37,199 bases of DNA from Pleomorphomonas sp. (GTDB taxonomy: Bacteria > Pseudomonadota > Alphaproteobacteria > Rhizobiales > Pleomorphomonadaceae). Under the pieces are notes generated by a model. That model made no database searches. It was not told the origin of the DNA and saw only the letters and a list, made by a program, of their open reading frames with translations. The number at the start of each line of letters is the position of its first letter. The stretch's first letter is position 1. Shown piece after piece: positions 8,843-17,510 of the stretch. The translations under genes were made by a program, and so were the position numbers. The stretch spans positions 1 through 37,199 of the forward strand of contig JARKNW010000088.1 in the NCBI GenBank assembly GCA_029976075.1. The letters run 5' to 3'.

Positions 8843-9709
8843 TCATGCCTCGCGGAGTGCCTCGGCTGCCTTGAGGGCTGCCGAGGACCGATTCTCCACG
8901 CCAAGCTTGGCGTAGATCTGCTCGAGATGTTTGTTGACGGTGCGCGGCGACAGACCGAGGATATCGCCGATATCCTTGTTGGTCTTGCCGCGACCGATCC
9001 AGAGCAACACCTCCGCTTCGCGTGCCGTCAGGGCAAATCGCGACCTCAAGAGATCGGCTTCGCCCGCCTCGCTTCGGCCAAGTCTGTAAAGGCGTTCGCC
9101 CGGACCGGAAGCACCGATCGGCGCCAGAAGAAGAGGCAGACCGCCGGGAACCGCCACTTCCAGCGGTCCGGGTTCGTCTGCCGCGACAGCTTCCATGGCT
9201 CCGGCGATTCCCAATTGGTCGATCAGGCGACTTGCCTGAGGCGTTGCCCAGACGATATGGCCATGTGCGTCCAAGGCGACGAGATGGCGCCCTGCGGCGT
9301 CGAGCGCAACCTGAGCGGAAAGGTTTGCGCGGGCGTTGGCGAGGTGGACGCGAATGCGGGCCCTGAGCTCATCAAGATCGATCGGCTTCGTAAGATAATC
9401 GACACCGCCGGAGGCCAATCCGCGAACGATATGTTCGGTCTCGCTCAATCCAGTCATGAAGATCACCGGTACGTGGGCGAGCGTCGGCATGGCTTTGAGA
9501 GATCGGCAAGTGTCAAAGCCGTCCATCTCGGGCATCATCGCGTCCATCAGAATCACGTCCGGAGTGACGCGGCTGGCAATGGAAAGCGCCTGGTGACCGG
9601 AAGTCGCGACCAGAACGGTGACGCCTTCCGCCTCCATGGCCTCGGTGAGAAAGCCGAGCGTCTCGGGGCTATCGTCTACGACGAGCACGGTGTCGCGGGT
9701 CTGAGTCAT
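8843..9709 (-). CDS. LuxR/FixJ-type two-component response regulator
   Basis: This 288-residue protein has an N-terminal receiver domain with the phosphoacceptor D56 (VILMDAMMP), acidic D12-D13, T86 and K108 (YLTKP). A middle segment of about 80 residues (roughly 130-215) looks like a degenerate PAS-like module (HLVALDAHGHIVWATPQA). A LuxR/GerE helix-turn-helix is at about residues 225-280 (LTAREAEVLLWIGRGKTNKD, then SPRTVNKHLEQIYAKLGV). Its start overlaps the stop of the upstream kinase gene by 4 bases, so the kinase is its expected partner. It probably binds dyads in the divergent urtA promoter (see 13232). The middle module is unusual for this family, where receiver and HTH are normally joined by a short linker. 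Confidence 0.92.
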   Translation of the reverse strand: MTQTRDTVLVVDDSPETLGFLTEAMEAEGVTVLVATSGHQALSIASRVTPDVILMDAMMPEMDGFDTCRSLKAMPTLAHVPVIFMTGLSETEHIVRGLASGGVDYLTKPIDLDELRARIRVHLANARANLSAQVALDAAGRHLVALDAHGHIVWATPQASRLIDQLGIAGAMEAVAADEPGPLEVAVPGGLPLLLAPIGASGPGERLYRLGRSEAGEADLLRSRFALTAREAEVLLWIGRGKTNKDIGDILGLSPRTVNKHLEQIYAKLGVENRSSAALKAAEALREA

Positions 9710-12700
9710 GGCGTTGCCATATCCTCGAGGGTCGTGGAGAAGCGGGTCAGGTCGAAAGCTGAAAGATGCGTGCGGAGTGCCGCGAGGGTAGCGGGATCGG
9801 TGCCAGCTTCCGCAAGCGCTGCAAGCTTGTTCTCAAGCCCTCGAACGTAGCCGATAGCCGCAAGCGATTTCAGTTCGGCGAGATCGGTCGCGGAAAGTGT
9901 TCCTGGCCGCATGGTTGGTCGCAAGTCGGATGGTTCGGCTTGGCCTGCCTCCGCTTCGACGAAGGTTATGGCGAGGTGGCGACCAAGCCGGTCGAGCAGG
10001 TCGGCAAGCGAAAATGGTTTGGCGAGAAGATCGTCGTGGCCCAGATCGCTTGCTGGCATGGCGCCATCGCCGATGTTGGCCGACAGCATGACGATGGGGG
10101 TTCTGACACCGTCGGTTCTGAGCCGACTGACGAGCTGCCAGCCATTCATGTCGGGCATCCGGATGTCGACGAACAGGATGTCTGGCCGCGCCGTTTCAAG
10201 CTGGGTGATGCAATCCTTTCCGCCCGCCGCGGTCAGCACCGTGAAGCCCAGTGGGGTGAGCATCTCCACCATCATCTCCCGATGCTCGGCATTGTCGTCC
10301 ACCACCAGAACCGTGCGACGAGTGCCTGTATAGCCGGTGACCGGCCGGTCGCCATCGATGGCGGCGGCGCCGACCACGGCGCCCAACATCAGGCGGACTC
10401 GGAAACTGGTGCCGGTGCCAGGCGCTGATTCGATGGTGATGTCTCCCCCCATGGTTTCGACGAGGAGGCGTGTGATGGTGAGACCAAGCCCGAGGCCCGG
10501 GATGTTGGTGTTCGCCGCATGCCGGCCACGTTCGAAGGGTTCGAAGATGCGCCCGTGGTCGTCCTTTGCGATGCCGACGCCCGTGTCGGTCACCGTAAAA
10601 CGTGCCACCTGATTCCTGTAGTCGACTGCAAGCGTCACGGCGCCCTTCGGCGTGAACTTGATGGCATTCGAGAGAAGATTGACCAGCACCTGACGCAGGC
10701 GCTTCTCGTCGGTGCGCACCACGGCCGGGAGGTCATGCGCGCGACTGGCATGGAAAGTCAGGCCCTTGGCTTCCGCCTGAAGGGCGAACATGCCTTCGAT
10801 CTGGTCGAGAAGGTCATGAATACGCACGTCAGCCAGACGGATGCGGAAACGGCCGGCCTCGATGCGGGAAATATCCAGGAGGCCGTCGATCAGGCCCGAC
10901 AGATGTTCAGCAGAGCGGCGAATCACCCCGACGGCGTTGCGTCGGCCATCGGCAATGGCTGGATCGCGTTCAAGGATCTGGGCGTATCCGAGCACTGCGT
11001 TGAGTGGCGTGCGAAGTTCATGACTGAGCCCGACGACGTAGCGGCTCTTGGCGTTGCTCGCTGCTTCGGCCTTCTCCTTCGCCTTCTGCAGTTCGGCGTC
11101 TGTTCGTTTGTGGGCGGCAATTTCCTGGAACAGTGCCTGCGTCTGCCGGGCGCTTTCTTCTTCCGCGACCCCTCGCGAATCACGAGCCAGCACGAAGAAC
11201 CAGACGACGATGCCGATCACCACCGAGAACACGAAGAACACGACCGCGAGGGTTTGGCCGATCAGGGCCGCTTCGTTGGGGTGGCTCGCGGCGGCCTCGC
11301 GATAGACGAACCACATGATGAGGCCCGAGAAGGTGACCCACAGGCTGAGTTCCAGCAGATAGCGGCCGAGCCGGGTGTTGGCGACGTTGACGATTGCAGG
11401 TGGAAGCAAGCCGGCGAGAACCGCTCGTGCCTGAGCACCGAGGCGGGCCTTCGGCTTGCAGCGATCGTGGCAGCGGGCATCGAGCGAACAGCACAGCGAA
11501 CAGATCGGCGCCTGATAGGCGGGGCAGTAGGACATGTCTTCGGCCTCGAAGTCGTGCTCGCATACCGAACAGGTCAACCGCGGTGCCAGGGCATAGCTTC
11601 GCCGGGGTTTGCGGGCGAGATAAAAGCGGCCGTCCGTGGCCCAGGCGATGACCGGCGCGACGACGAATGCGGTGGCGAGCGCCACGAAGGGTGCGAAAGC
11701 TTCCGCAATCTCGCCGGCGAGGCCGGCATGGGCCAGAAGACCCAAGATCGTCGCCGCTGCCATCGCGCCGACGCCGACCGGATTGATATCCCAAAGATGC
11801 GCGCGCTTGAACTCGATGCCCGGTGGGCTCAACCCCAGTGGCTTGTTGATCAGAAGATCGGCCGAAATGGTCGAGAGCCAGGCGACGGCGATGATGGCGA
11901 ACACGGCCAGTGTTTGTTCCAGAGCCTGATAGATGCCGATTTCCATCAGCAACAGGGCGATGGAGACGTTGAATACCAGCCAGACGACGCGGCCGGGGTG
12001 ACTATGCGTGAGGCGCGAGAAGAAGTTCGACCAGGCGAGTGACCCTGCGTAGGCGTTCATCACGTTGATCTTGAGCTGCGACACCACCACAAAGGTGGCG
12101 GTCAGCAGGTAGAGCCACATACCACTGGGAAGAACGTAGCCGAAGGCGACGGCATATATCCGGGCTGGCTCCGAGGCGTGTTCGATGGGTACGCCGCTTG
12201 AAAGCGCGAGAACCGCCAGGAAAGAACCGGCGATCATTTTCGGAACGCCGAGCACCACCCAGCCTGCACCGGCGAGGAACACCGCTATGCGCCGTCTCCG
12301 GCCCGAGCCCGGCAACCGCGCAGGCAGGAAGCGCAGGAAGTCCACTTGCTCGCCGATCTGGGCGGTGAGCGCCAGTATCACCGCAGAAGCCGCGCCGAAG
12401 GCAACGAGCTGAAAGCCACTGCCGGCGACTCCGTCCCGTCCGGGAAAGGCGGCCCAGTCGGAGAAGATGGCGCGGTCGGAAAAGGCGATGAAGACGAAGG
12501 GCAGAATGTTGAGGATGATCCAGATCGGCTGCGTCAGGATCTGGAAGCGGCTGATCCAGGCGATACCGTGGGTAACCAGCGGAATGACCAGCAAGGTCGA
12601 AACGACGTAGCCAACCCAGAGCGGCAGCCCGAGCGCCAGTTCGAGGGCCGTCGACATGATCGACGCTTCGATGGCGAACAGGATGAAGGTGAAGCTCGCA

Positions 12701-13065
12701 TAGATGAGGGAGGTGACGGTCGAGCCGATGTAGCCGAACCCGGCACCGCGGGTGAGCAGGTCGATGTCGACGCCATGCCGGGCGGCTGTGCGGGCGATCG
12801 GCCAGCCGACGGCCAGCATGGCGAGACTGGCTGCGACGATGGCAGCGACGGCATTGACCGTGCCGTAGGAAAGCGTGATCGCACCGCCGATCGCCTCGAG
12901 CGCCAGGAAGGAGATGGCACCGATGGCCGTCTGGGCGACACGCTCCTGCGACCAGCGCCGGGCCGACTTGGCCGTAAAGCGCAGGGCATAGTCTTCCAGC
13001 GTCTCGTTGGCGACCCAGCGGTTGTACTGGCGCCGGATCGGAATGATGCGCTGCCGCGCCGCCAT
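9706..13065 (-). CDS. NCS1-permease-fused hybrid sensor histidine kinase
   Basis: This 1119-residue protein joins a transporter to a complete kinase. Residues about 40-480 are an NCS1 (nucleobase/cation symporter-1)-like permease with some 12 hydrophobic segments. Residues 499-536 carry eight cysteines (C499, C502, C514, C522, C525, C526, C532, C536), a likely zinc- or metal-binding module. Two more membrane segments lie at about 570-628. A coiled coil (about 632-672) leads to HisKA with H682 in GLSHELRTPLN, and HATPase_c has N-box LVNLLSNAIKF, DTGVGI and GLGLGLTITR. A receiver follows with D967 and K1016, then an 85-residue helical tail. The ATG has GGAGG upstream. It is co-transcribed with the LuxR-type regulator and divergent from urtABCDE. 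A role in sensing urea or a related nitrogen compound is inferred from position. Whether it also transports is unknown. Confidence 0.93.
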   Translation of the reverse strand: MAARQRIIPIRRQYNRWVANETLEDYALRFTAKSARRWSQERVAQTAIGAISFLALEAIGGAITLSYGTVNAVAAIVAASLAMLAVGWPIARTAARHGVDIDLLTRGAGFGYIGSTVTSLIYASFTFILFAIEASIMSTALELALGLPLWVGYVVSTLLVIPLVTHGIAWISRFQILTQPIWIILNILPFVFIAFSDRAIFSDWAAFPGRDGVAGSGFQLVAFGAASAVILALTAQIGEQVDFLRFLPARLPGSGRRRRIAVFLAGAGWVVLGVPKMIAGSFLAVLALSSGVPIEHASEPARIYAVAFGYVLPSGMWLYLLTATFVVVSQLKINVMNAYAGSLAWSNFFSRLTHSHPGRVVWLVFNVSIALLLMEIGIYQALEQTLAVFAIIAVAWLSTISADLLINKPLGLSPPGIEFKRAHLWDINPVGVGAMAAATILGLLAHAGLAGEIAEAFAPFVALATAFVVAPVIAWATDGRFYLARKPRRSYALAPRLTCSVCEHDFEAEDMSYCPAYQAPICSLCCSLDARCHDRCKPKARLGAQARAVLAGLLPPAIVNVANTRLGRYLLELSLWVTFSGLIMWFVYREAAASHPNEAALIGQTLAVVFFVFSVVIGIVVWFFVLARDSRGVAEEESARQTQALFQEIAAHKRTDAELQKAKEKAEAASNAKSRYVVGLSHELRTPLNAVLGYAQILERDPAIADGRRNAVGVIRRSAEHLSGLIDGLLDISRIEAGRFRIRLADVRIHDLLDQIEGMFALQAEAKGLTFHASRAHDLPAVVRTDEKRLRQVLVNLLSNAIKFTPKGAVTLAVDYRNQVARFTVTDTGVGIAKDDHGRIFEPFERGRHAANTNIPGLGLGLTITRLLVETMGGDITIESAPGTGTSFRVRLMLGAVVGAAAIDGDRPVTGYTGTRRTVLVVDDNAEHREMMVEMLTPLGFTVLTAAGGKDCITQLETARPDILFVDIRMPDMNGWQLVSRLRTDGVRTPIVMLSANIGDGAMPASDLGHDDLLAKPFSLADLLDRLGRHLAITFVEAEAGQAEPSDLRPTMRPGTLSATDLAELKSLAAIGYVRGLENKLAALAEAGTDPATLAALRTHLSAFDLTRFSTTLEDMATP

Positions 13066-13336
13066 GCGCCTTGCCTCCCTTTTCTCGCCCCCGTATGCGG
13101 CAGACCGCTCGTTTTTCAGGCAAGCGGAACGGCGCGGCCGTGAACACGCCGCTCTTTTGCCGAGCCGAGGGCTGGTCGACCGCTTGTCCCAGATGATGCG
13201 TGCAGGGTTCGTGCCGGTTCGTCCGGGCGGTTACGTCAATCGACGTATAGGGTGTCCGGCCCGCTTGGTCGAAAGTCGAAGCGAGGACCAGACGGGGCAA
13301 GGGGCCTCGGCCTCCAGACAAAAACGGGGAACCAAG
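13066..13336. promoter_or_regulatory. Divergent control region between kinase operon and urtA
   Basis: These 271 bp must hold the promoters of both the kinase-regulator operon (minus) and urtABCDE (plus). The dominant feature is the palindrome at 13232-13247. I could not find a convincing sigma-54 -24/-12 element or a clear sigma-70 pair. The kinase start has GGAGG and urtA has GGGGA just upstream. Confidence 0.6.
13232..13247. promoter_or_regulatory. Perfect palindrome TACGTC-N4-GACGTA, candidate operator
   Basis: TACGTC (13232-13237), AATC, GACGTA (13242-13247) is a perfect inverted repeat centred 97 bp upstream of the urtA ATG. LuxR/FixJ-family regulators bind two-fold symmetric sites of this size, and such a regulator is encoded in the divergent operon. 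The dyad is therefore the best candidate site for activation of urtA. The assignment is inferred from symmetry and position. Confidence 0.5.
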
Positions 13337-14629
13337 ATGTCGCAGATCTTCGATCGGCGTCGCATGACGCTTGCTGCCGTTCTCGGCGGACTTCTCGCAT
13401 CCACGGTGGCTGGTTACGCTGCCGACGACACCATCAAGGTCGGCGTGCTGCACTCGCTGTCAGGTACGATGGCCATTTCCGAGACCACCCTCAAGGATAC
13501 GGTTCTCTATCTCATCGACGAGCAGAACAAGAAGGGTGGCATTCTCGGCAAGAAGCTCGAGGCAGTGGTCGTCGATCCGGCGTCCAACTGGCCGCTGTTT
13601 GCCGAAAAGGCGCGTGAGCTGATCTCGCAGGACAAGGTGTCGGTGGTGTTCGGCTGCTGGACGTCGGTCAGCCGCAAATCGGTGCTGCCGGTGTTCAAGG
13701 AGCTCAACTCGATCCTGTTCTATCCCGTTCAGTATGAGGGCGAGGAATCGGAGCGGAACGTCTTCTACACGGGCGCCGCCCCCAATCAGCAGGCCATTCC
13801 TGCGGTCGACTATCTGATGAAGGAAGAGGGCGTGCAGCGCTGGGTGCTGGCCGGCACCGACTATGTCTATCCGCGCACCACCAACAAGATCCTCGAGGCC
13901 TATCTCAAGGCCAAGGGCGTTCCCGCCGACGACATCATGATCAACTACACGCCGTTCGGTCATTCCGACTGGCAGTCGATCGTCGCCGATATCAAGAAGT
14001 TCGGCTCGGCTGGCAAGAAGACGGCTGTCGTCTCGACCATCAACGGCGATGCCAACGTTCCCTTCTACAAGGAGCTCGCCAACCAGGGCATCAAGGCCGA
14101 GGACATCCCGGTCGTCGCATTCTCGGTGGGTGAGGAGGAACTGGCGGGCATCGATACCAAGCCGCTGGTCGGTCATCTCGCCGCCTGGAACTACTTCGAA
14201 TCGGTGGACAGCGAAGCCAACGCCGCCTTCATCGACGGCTGGCACAAGTTCATCAAGAACGACAAGCGCACCACCAACGACCCGATGGAAGCCACCTATA
14301 TCGGCTTCAACGCCTGGGTGAAGGCGGTGGAAGCCGCCGGTACCACGAACACCGACACGGTGATCGATACGCTGGTCGGGACCACGGTGCCGAACCTCTC
14401 GGGCGGTTACGCCACCATCATGCCGAACCACCACATCACCAAGCCGGTGCTGATCGGCGAGATCCAGGATAACGGTCAGTTCGACATCGTGTCCAAGACC
14501 GCGCCGGTGGTTGGCGATGAGTGGTCCGACTACCTCGAAGGCTCGAAGGACCTGATCTCCGATTGGCGCAAGCCGTTGTCCTGCGGCAACTTCAACGTCG
14601 CCACGGGCAAGTGCGGCGGCAGTTCCTGA
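13337..14629 (+). CDS. urtA: Urea ABC transporter, substrate-binding protein
   Basis: This 430-residue periplasmic binding protein belongs to the branched-chain amino acid/amide type. It captures urea and delivers it to UrtBC. It has a signal peptide (MSQIFDRRRMTLAAVLGG, cleavage near residue 28) and then the family hallmark DTIKVGVLHSLSGTMAISE. Other typical UrtA stretches are VVFGCWTSVSRKSVLPVFK, LFYPVQYEGEESERNVFYTG and GGYATIMPNHHITKPVLIG. An open frame reaches back to 13007, but the ATG at 13337 gives the signal peptide and has GGGGA upstream. It is the first gene of urtABCDE and is followed by an 11-bp-stem hairpin that may raise its mRNA level over that of the membrane genes. Confidence 0.96.
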   Translation: MSQIFDRRRMTLAAVLGGLLASTVAGYAADDTIKVGVLHSLSGTMAISETTLKDTVLYLIDEQNKKGGILGKKLEAVVVDPASNWPLFAEKARELISQDKVSVVFGCWTSVSRKSVLPVFKELNSILFYPVQYEGEESERNVFYTGAAPNQQAIPAVDYLMKEEGVQRWVLAGTDYVYPRTTNKILEAYLKAKGVPADDIMINYTPFGHSDWQSIVADIKKFGSAGKKTAVVSTINGDANVPFYKELANQGIKAEDIPVVAFSVGEEELAGIDTKPLVGHLAAWNYFESVDSEANAAFIDGWHKFIKNDKRTTNDPMEATYIGFNAWVKAVEAAGTTNTDTVIDTLVGTTVPNLSGGYATIMPNHHITKPVLIGEIQDNGQFDIVSKTAPVVGDEWSDYLEGSKDLISDWRKPLSCGNFNVATGKCGGSS

Positions 14630-14644
14630 CCTCCCGCACTCCCT

Positions 14645-14674
14645 CCGTCCGGGGCTGCCCCTGGCCCCGGACGG
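14645..14674 (+). other. GC-rich hairpin between urtA and urtB
   Basis: CCGTCCGGGGC (14645-14655), an 8-base loop, then GCCCCGGACGG (14664-14674) form a perfect 11-bp stem 15 bases after the urtA stop, without a T-run. Intercistronic hairpins behind binding-protein genes commonly shield the upstream message from 3' decay, so the soluble component is made in excess over the membrane parts. That role is inferred here. Confidence 0.7.
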
Positions 14675-14751
14675 GCACCGACCCGACGCTCGTCGATCCG
14701 GCAGACTTTCCCGATCAGGCTCGGGCTCAAGCGGACCGAAACGGATTTGCC

Positions 14752-16368
14752 ATGGCTTTCTTGCGCCTCCTTGCCTTGCTGCTCGCGTTTGCAGCTGGCT
14801 TTCAACCGGCCTTCGCCAACCGCGTTGCCGATGCAGATCTTTCGTCTCGCGTCACGGCTCTCGGCACCGGAAGCTTTGACGATCTGGAGAAGGCCATCGC
14901 CAATCTGGCATCCACCGGCGACGATCGGGTGCCGGCCATTCTCGATCGTCTTGGGAATGGCGAGCTGATGGTGCGTAAGGCCGATGGTGCGGTGTTTCTT
15001 GCCGAAAAGGCCGGTGCTGACTTCCGCCTTACCGATCCCGTGACCCGCACCGATGCCGGATCGGCACCCAAGGCCACGCTGGAGAAGGTCAAGGTCAACA
15101 ACCGCATCCGCCGCGCGATTGCCTCTGCCGTCGGCGCGTTGACGCTGATGAGCCCCGATCCGGCGGTGCGTCGGGCCGCTGCCGAGGCAGTGATGAAGTC
15201 AGCCGACGCGTCCGCTCTTCCGGTGCTGCAACAGGCCATCGCGGCCGAAACCGTTGCCGATGTGCGGGCCGCCATGGTAGCCGCGCGGGCCACAGCGTTG
15301 CTTGCATCCGATGCTCCCGAGGCGGACAAGGTGGCATCGGTTGCCGCCCTTGCCGATCTCGGCAGTCGTGATGCCCTCGGTTTCCTGTCCGGGTATACGT
15401 CCGCAGATGGGGCGGTGGGTGAGGCGGCCCGCAAGGCAGCGACGGCCATCGAAAGCCGGCTGATGCTGTGGGATATCGGACAGAATCTCTGGTACGGCCT
15501 GTCGCTCGGCTCGGTCCTGCTGCTCGCCGCCATCGGCCTTGCCATCACCTTCGGCGTCATGGGCGTCATCAATATGGCGCATGGCGAGATGGTCATGCTC
15601 GGTGCCTATGCCACCTTCACCGTACAGGAAATCATTCGAACTTCCTGGCCGGGCCTGTTCGATTATTCGCTGCTGATCGCCTTGCCCGTTGCCTTCCTGA
15701 CGGCTGCGCTTGCCGGCATCCTGATCGAGCGGCTGGTCATCCGCTGGCTATACGGTCGGCCGCTTGAAACACTACTTGCCACCTGGGGCGTATCATTGAT
15801 CCTGCAGCAGGCGGTGCGTTCGCTCTACGGTGCCAACAATCGCGAGGTCGGTAACCCCGCGTGGATGTCTGGTTCCTTTGCTGTCGGCGACATACAGGTC
15901 ACCTGGACGCGTCTTTGGATCATCCTGTTTGCGTTTGCGGTCTTCATGGCCCTGATCGCCGTGCTCAAACGCACCCGCCTCGGCCTCGAGATGCGTGCCG
16001 TGACGCAGAATCGGCAGATGGCGGCGGCTGTTGGTATCCGCACGCCGCTGGTCGATGCGCTCACCTTCGGCCTGGGATCGGGCATCGCGGGGCTTGCCGG
16101 AGTGGCACTCAGCCAGATCGACAACGTCTCGCCCAATCTCGGCCGCGGCTACATCATCGACAGCTTCATGGTCGTGGTGTTCGGCGGTGTCGGCAATCTT
16201 TGGGGCACGCTCGTCGGTGCCCTGACGCTCGGTGTCGCCAACAAGATGCTGGAGCCCTATGCCGGGGCGGTTCTGGGCAAGATCATCCTGCTGCTCGCCA
16301 TCATCCTCTTCATCCAGAAGCGGCCTCGTGGTCTGTTCGCCCTGAAGGGCAGGGCGGTGGAAGCATGA
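14752..16368 (+). CDS. urtB: Urea ABC transporter, permease UrtB
   Basis: This 538-residue inner-membrane permease forms the translocation channel with UrtC. It is longer than LivH-type permeases because it carries an N-terminal extension: a signal-like segment (residues 1-22, ending QPAFA) and a roughly 200-residue alanine-rich helical domain resembling HEAT repeats, probably periplasmic. That extension is known for proteobacterial UrtB. The LivH-like membrane part starts near residue 240 (NLWYGLSLGSVLLLAAIGLA, GVMGVINMAHGEMVMLGAY) and ends with KRPRGLFALKGRAVEA. The ATG at 14752 is chosen over an upstream extension to 14521 because it opens the signal segment, though the ribosome site is weak. 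Its stop overlaps urtC (ATGA). Confidence 0.95.
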   Translation: MAFLRLLALLLAFAAGFQPAFANRVADADLSSRVTALGTGSFDDLEKAIANLASTGDDRVPAILDRLGNGELMVRKADGAVFLAEKAGADFRLTDPVTRTDAGSAPKATLEKVKVNNRIRRAIASAVGALTLMSPDPAVRRAAAEAVMKSADASALPVLQQAIAAETVADVRAAMVAARATALLASDAPEADKVASVAALADLGSRDALGFLSGYTSADGAVGEAARKAATAIESRLMLWDIGQNLWYGLSLGSVLLLAAIGLAITFGVMGVINMAHGEMVMLGAYATFTVQEIIRTSWPGLFDYSLLIALPVAFLTAALAGILIERLVIRWLYGRPLETLLATWGVSLILQQAVRSLYGANNREVGNPAWMSGSFAVGDIQVTWTRLWIILFAFAVFMALIAVLKRTRLGLEMRAVTQNRQMAAAVGIRTPLVDALTFGLGSGIAGLAGVALSQIDNVSPNLGRGYIIDSFMVVVFGGVGNLWGTLVGALTLGVANKMLEPYAGAVLGKIILLLAIILFIQKRPRGLFALKGRAVEA

Positions 16369-17510
16369 TCACGTCGCTTATCTTCAACAGCCTCGACCGC
16401 CGGGGCGCCATTGTGGTCGCCCTTCTGGTGGTGCTCGCCATTCTGGTGCCTGCCTGCAATCTCCTGGTGCCGGAAGCGAGCGTCTTCCATGTCTCCACCT
16501 ACCAGCTGACCCTTTGCGGCAAGTATCTGACCTATGCCTTGCTTGCGCTTTCGGTCGATCTTGTCTGGGGATACTGCGGCATCCTGTCGCTCGGTCATGG
16601 CGCCTTCTTCGCGCTCGGTGGCTATGCCATGGGCATGTACCTGATGCGGCAGATCGGATCGCGAGGCGTCTATGCCGACCCGCTGTTGCCCGATTTCATG
16701 GTGTTCCTCAACTGGAAGGAACTGCCGTGGTTCTGGCACGGCTTCGACATGGCCTGGTACGCCTTCCTGATGGTTATCCTGGTGCCTGGCGTGCTCGCAT
16801 TTCTGTTCGGCTGGCTGTCGTTCCGGAGCCGCGTCACCGGTGTTTATCTCTCCATCATTACCCAGGCGCTCACCTACGCTCTGCTGCTGGCCTTCTTCCG
16901 CAATGACATGGGTTTCGGTGGCAACAACGGCCTTACCGACTTCAAGGATATCCTCGGCTTTCCGATCCAGGCACCAGCTACTCGCGCCGCGTTGTTCGCC
17001 GCGTCGGCGCTGATGCTGGCGCTGGGGTTCGTCGTTGCATCCGCGGTGGTTCGCTCAAAACTGGGCAAGGTGCTGGTGGCTATCCGTGACGCCGAAAGCA
17101 GGACCCGTTTCATCGGCTATCGCGTCGAACACTACAAACTGTTCGTCTGGACGCTCTCGGCGATCATGGCTGGTGTTGCCGGTGCGCTCTATGTGCCGCA
17201 GGTCGGCATCATCAACCCTTCGGAGTTTGATCCTGCAGCGTCGATCGAAGCGGTCATCTGGGTGGCGGTGGGAGGACGCGGCACCCTCATCGGCCCGCTG
17301 ATCGGTGCAGTCGCCGTCAACTTCGGCAAGACCTGGTTCACCGGCGTTCTGCCCGAAGTGTGGCTTTACGCACTTGGTGCGCTTTTTGTGGTGGTGACGC
17401 TGTTCCTGCCGCGCGGCATCGTCGGGCTGGGGAGCCAGATCGCCGGTCTACGCGTCAAGCCTGCCAAGGAGGCTGATGGTACCGAACCGCAAGCGGGAGA
17501 AGCGGCATGA
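16365..17510 (+). CDS. urtC: Urea ABC transporter, permease UrtC
   Basis: This 381-residue LivM-type permease is the second channel subunit. Hydrophobic segments alternate with the LivM signature stretches LVWGYCGILSLGHGAFFALG and RVTGVYLSIITQALTYALL. IRDAESRTRFIGYRVEHYKL is the cytoplasmic loop that contacts the ATPases. The region around residue 100 (YADPLLPDFMVFLNWKELPW) is typical of UrtC rather than of amino-acid LivM. Both ends overlap neighbours by 4 bases (ATGA), so translation is probably coupled from urtB through urtD. Confidence 0.95.
   Translation: MITSLIFNSLDRRGAIVVALLVVLAILVPACNLLVPEASVFHVSTYQLTLCGKYLTYALLALSVDLVWGYCGILSLGHGAFFALGGYAMGMYLMRQIGSRGVYADPLLPDFMVFLNWKELPWFWHGFDMAWYAFLMVILVPGVLAFLFGWLSFRSRVTGVYLSIITQALTYALLLAFFRNDMGFGGNNGLTDFKDILGFPIQAPATRAALFAASALMLALGFVVASAVVRSKLGKVLVAIRDAESRTRFIGYRVEHYKLFVWTLSAIMAGVAGALYVPQVGIINPSEFDPAASIEAVIWVAVGGRGTLIGPLIGAVAVNFGKTWFTGVLPEVWLYALGALFVVVTLFLPRGIVGLGSQIAGLRVKPAKEADGTEPQAGEAA

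Noticed and set aside
10519..12042. 507-codon open frame on the plus strand inside the kinase gene
   Set aside because: It is antisense to the well-supported permease-kinase. Its translation is rich in D, R, H and G with no recognisable domain, as expected from the reverse strand of GC-rich coding DNA.
13066..13336. Sigma-54 (-24/-12) promoter for urtA
   Set aside because: Expected for nitrogen control, but I found no GG-N10-GC element with acceptable flanks. The nearest candidate, TGGTCGACCGCTTGT, lacks the required GC.
13007..13336. N-terminal extension of UrtA by 110 codons
   Set aside because: It would run through the divergent promoter and into the kinase start, and would bury the signal peptide. 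The ATG at 13337 fits the family.
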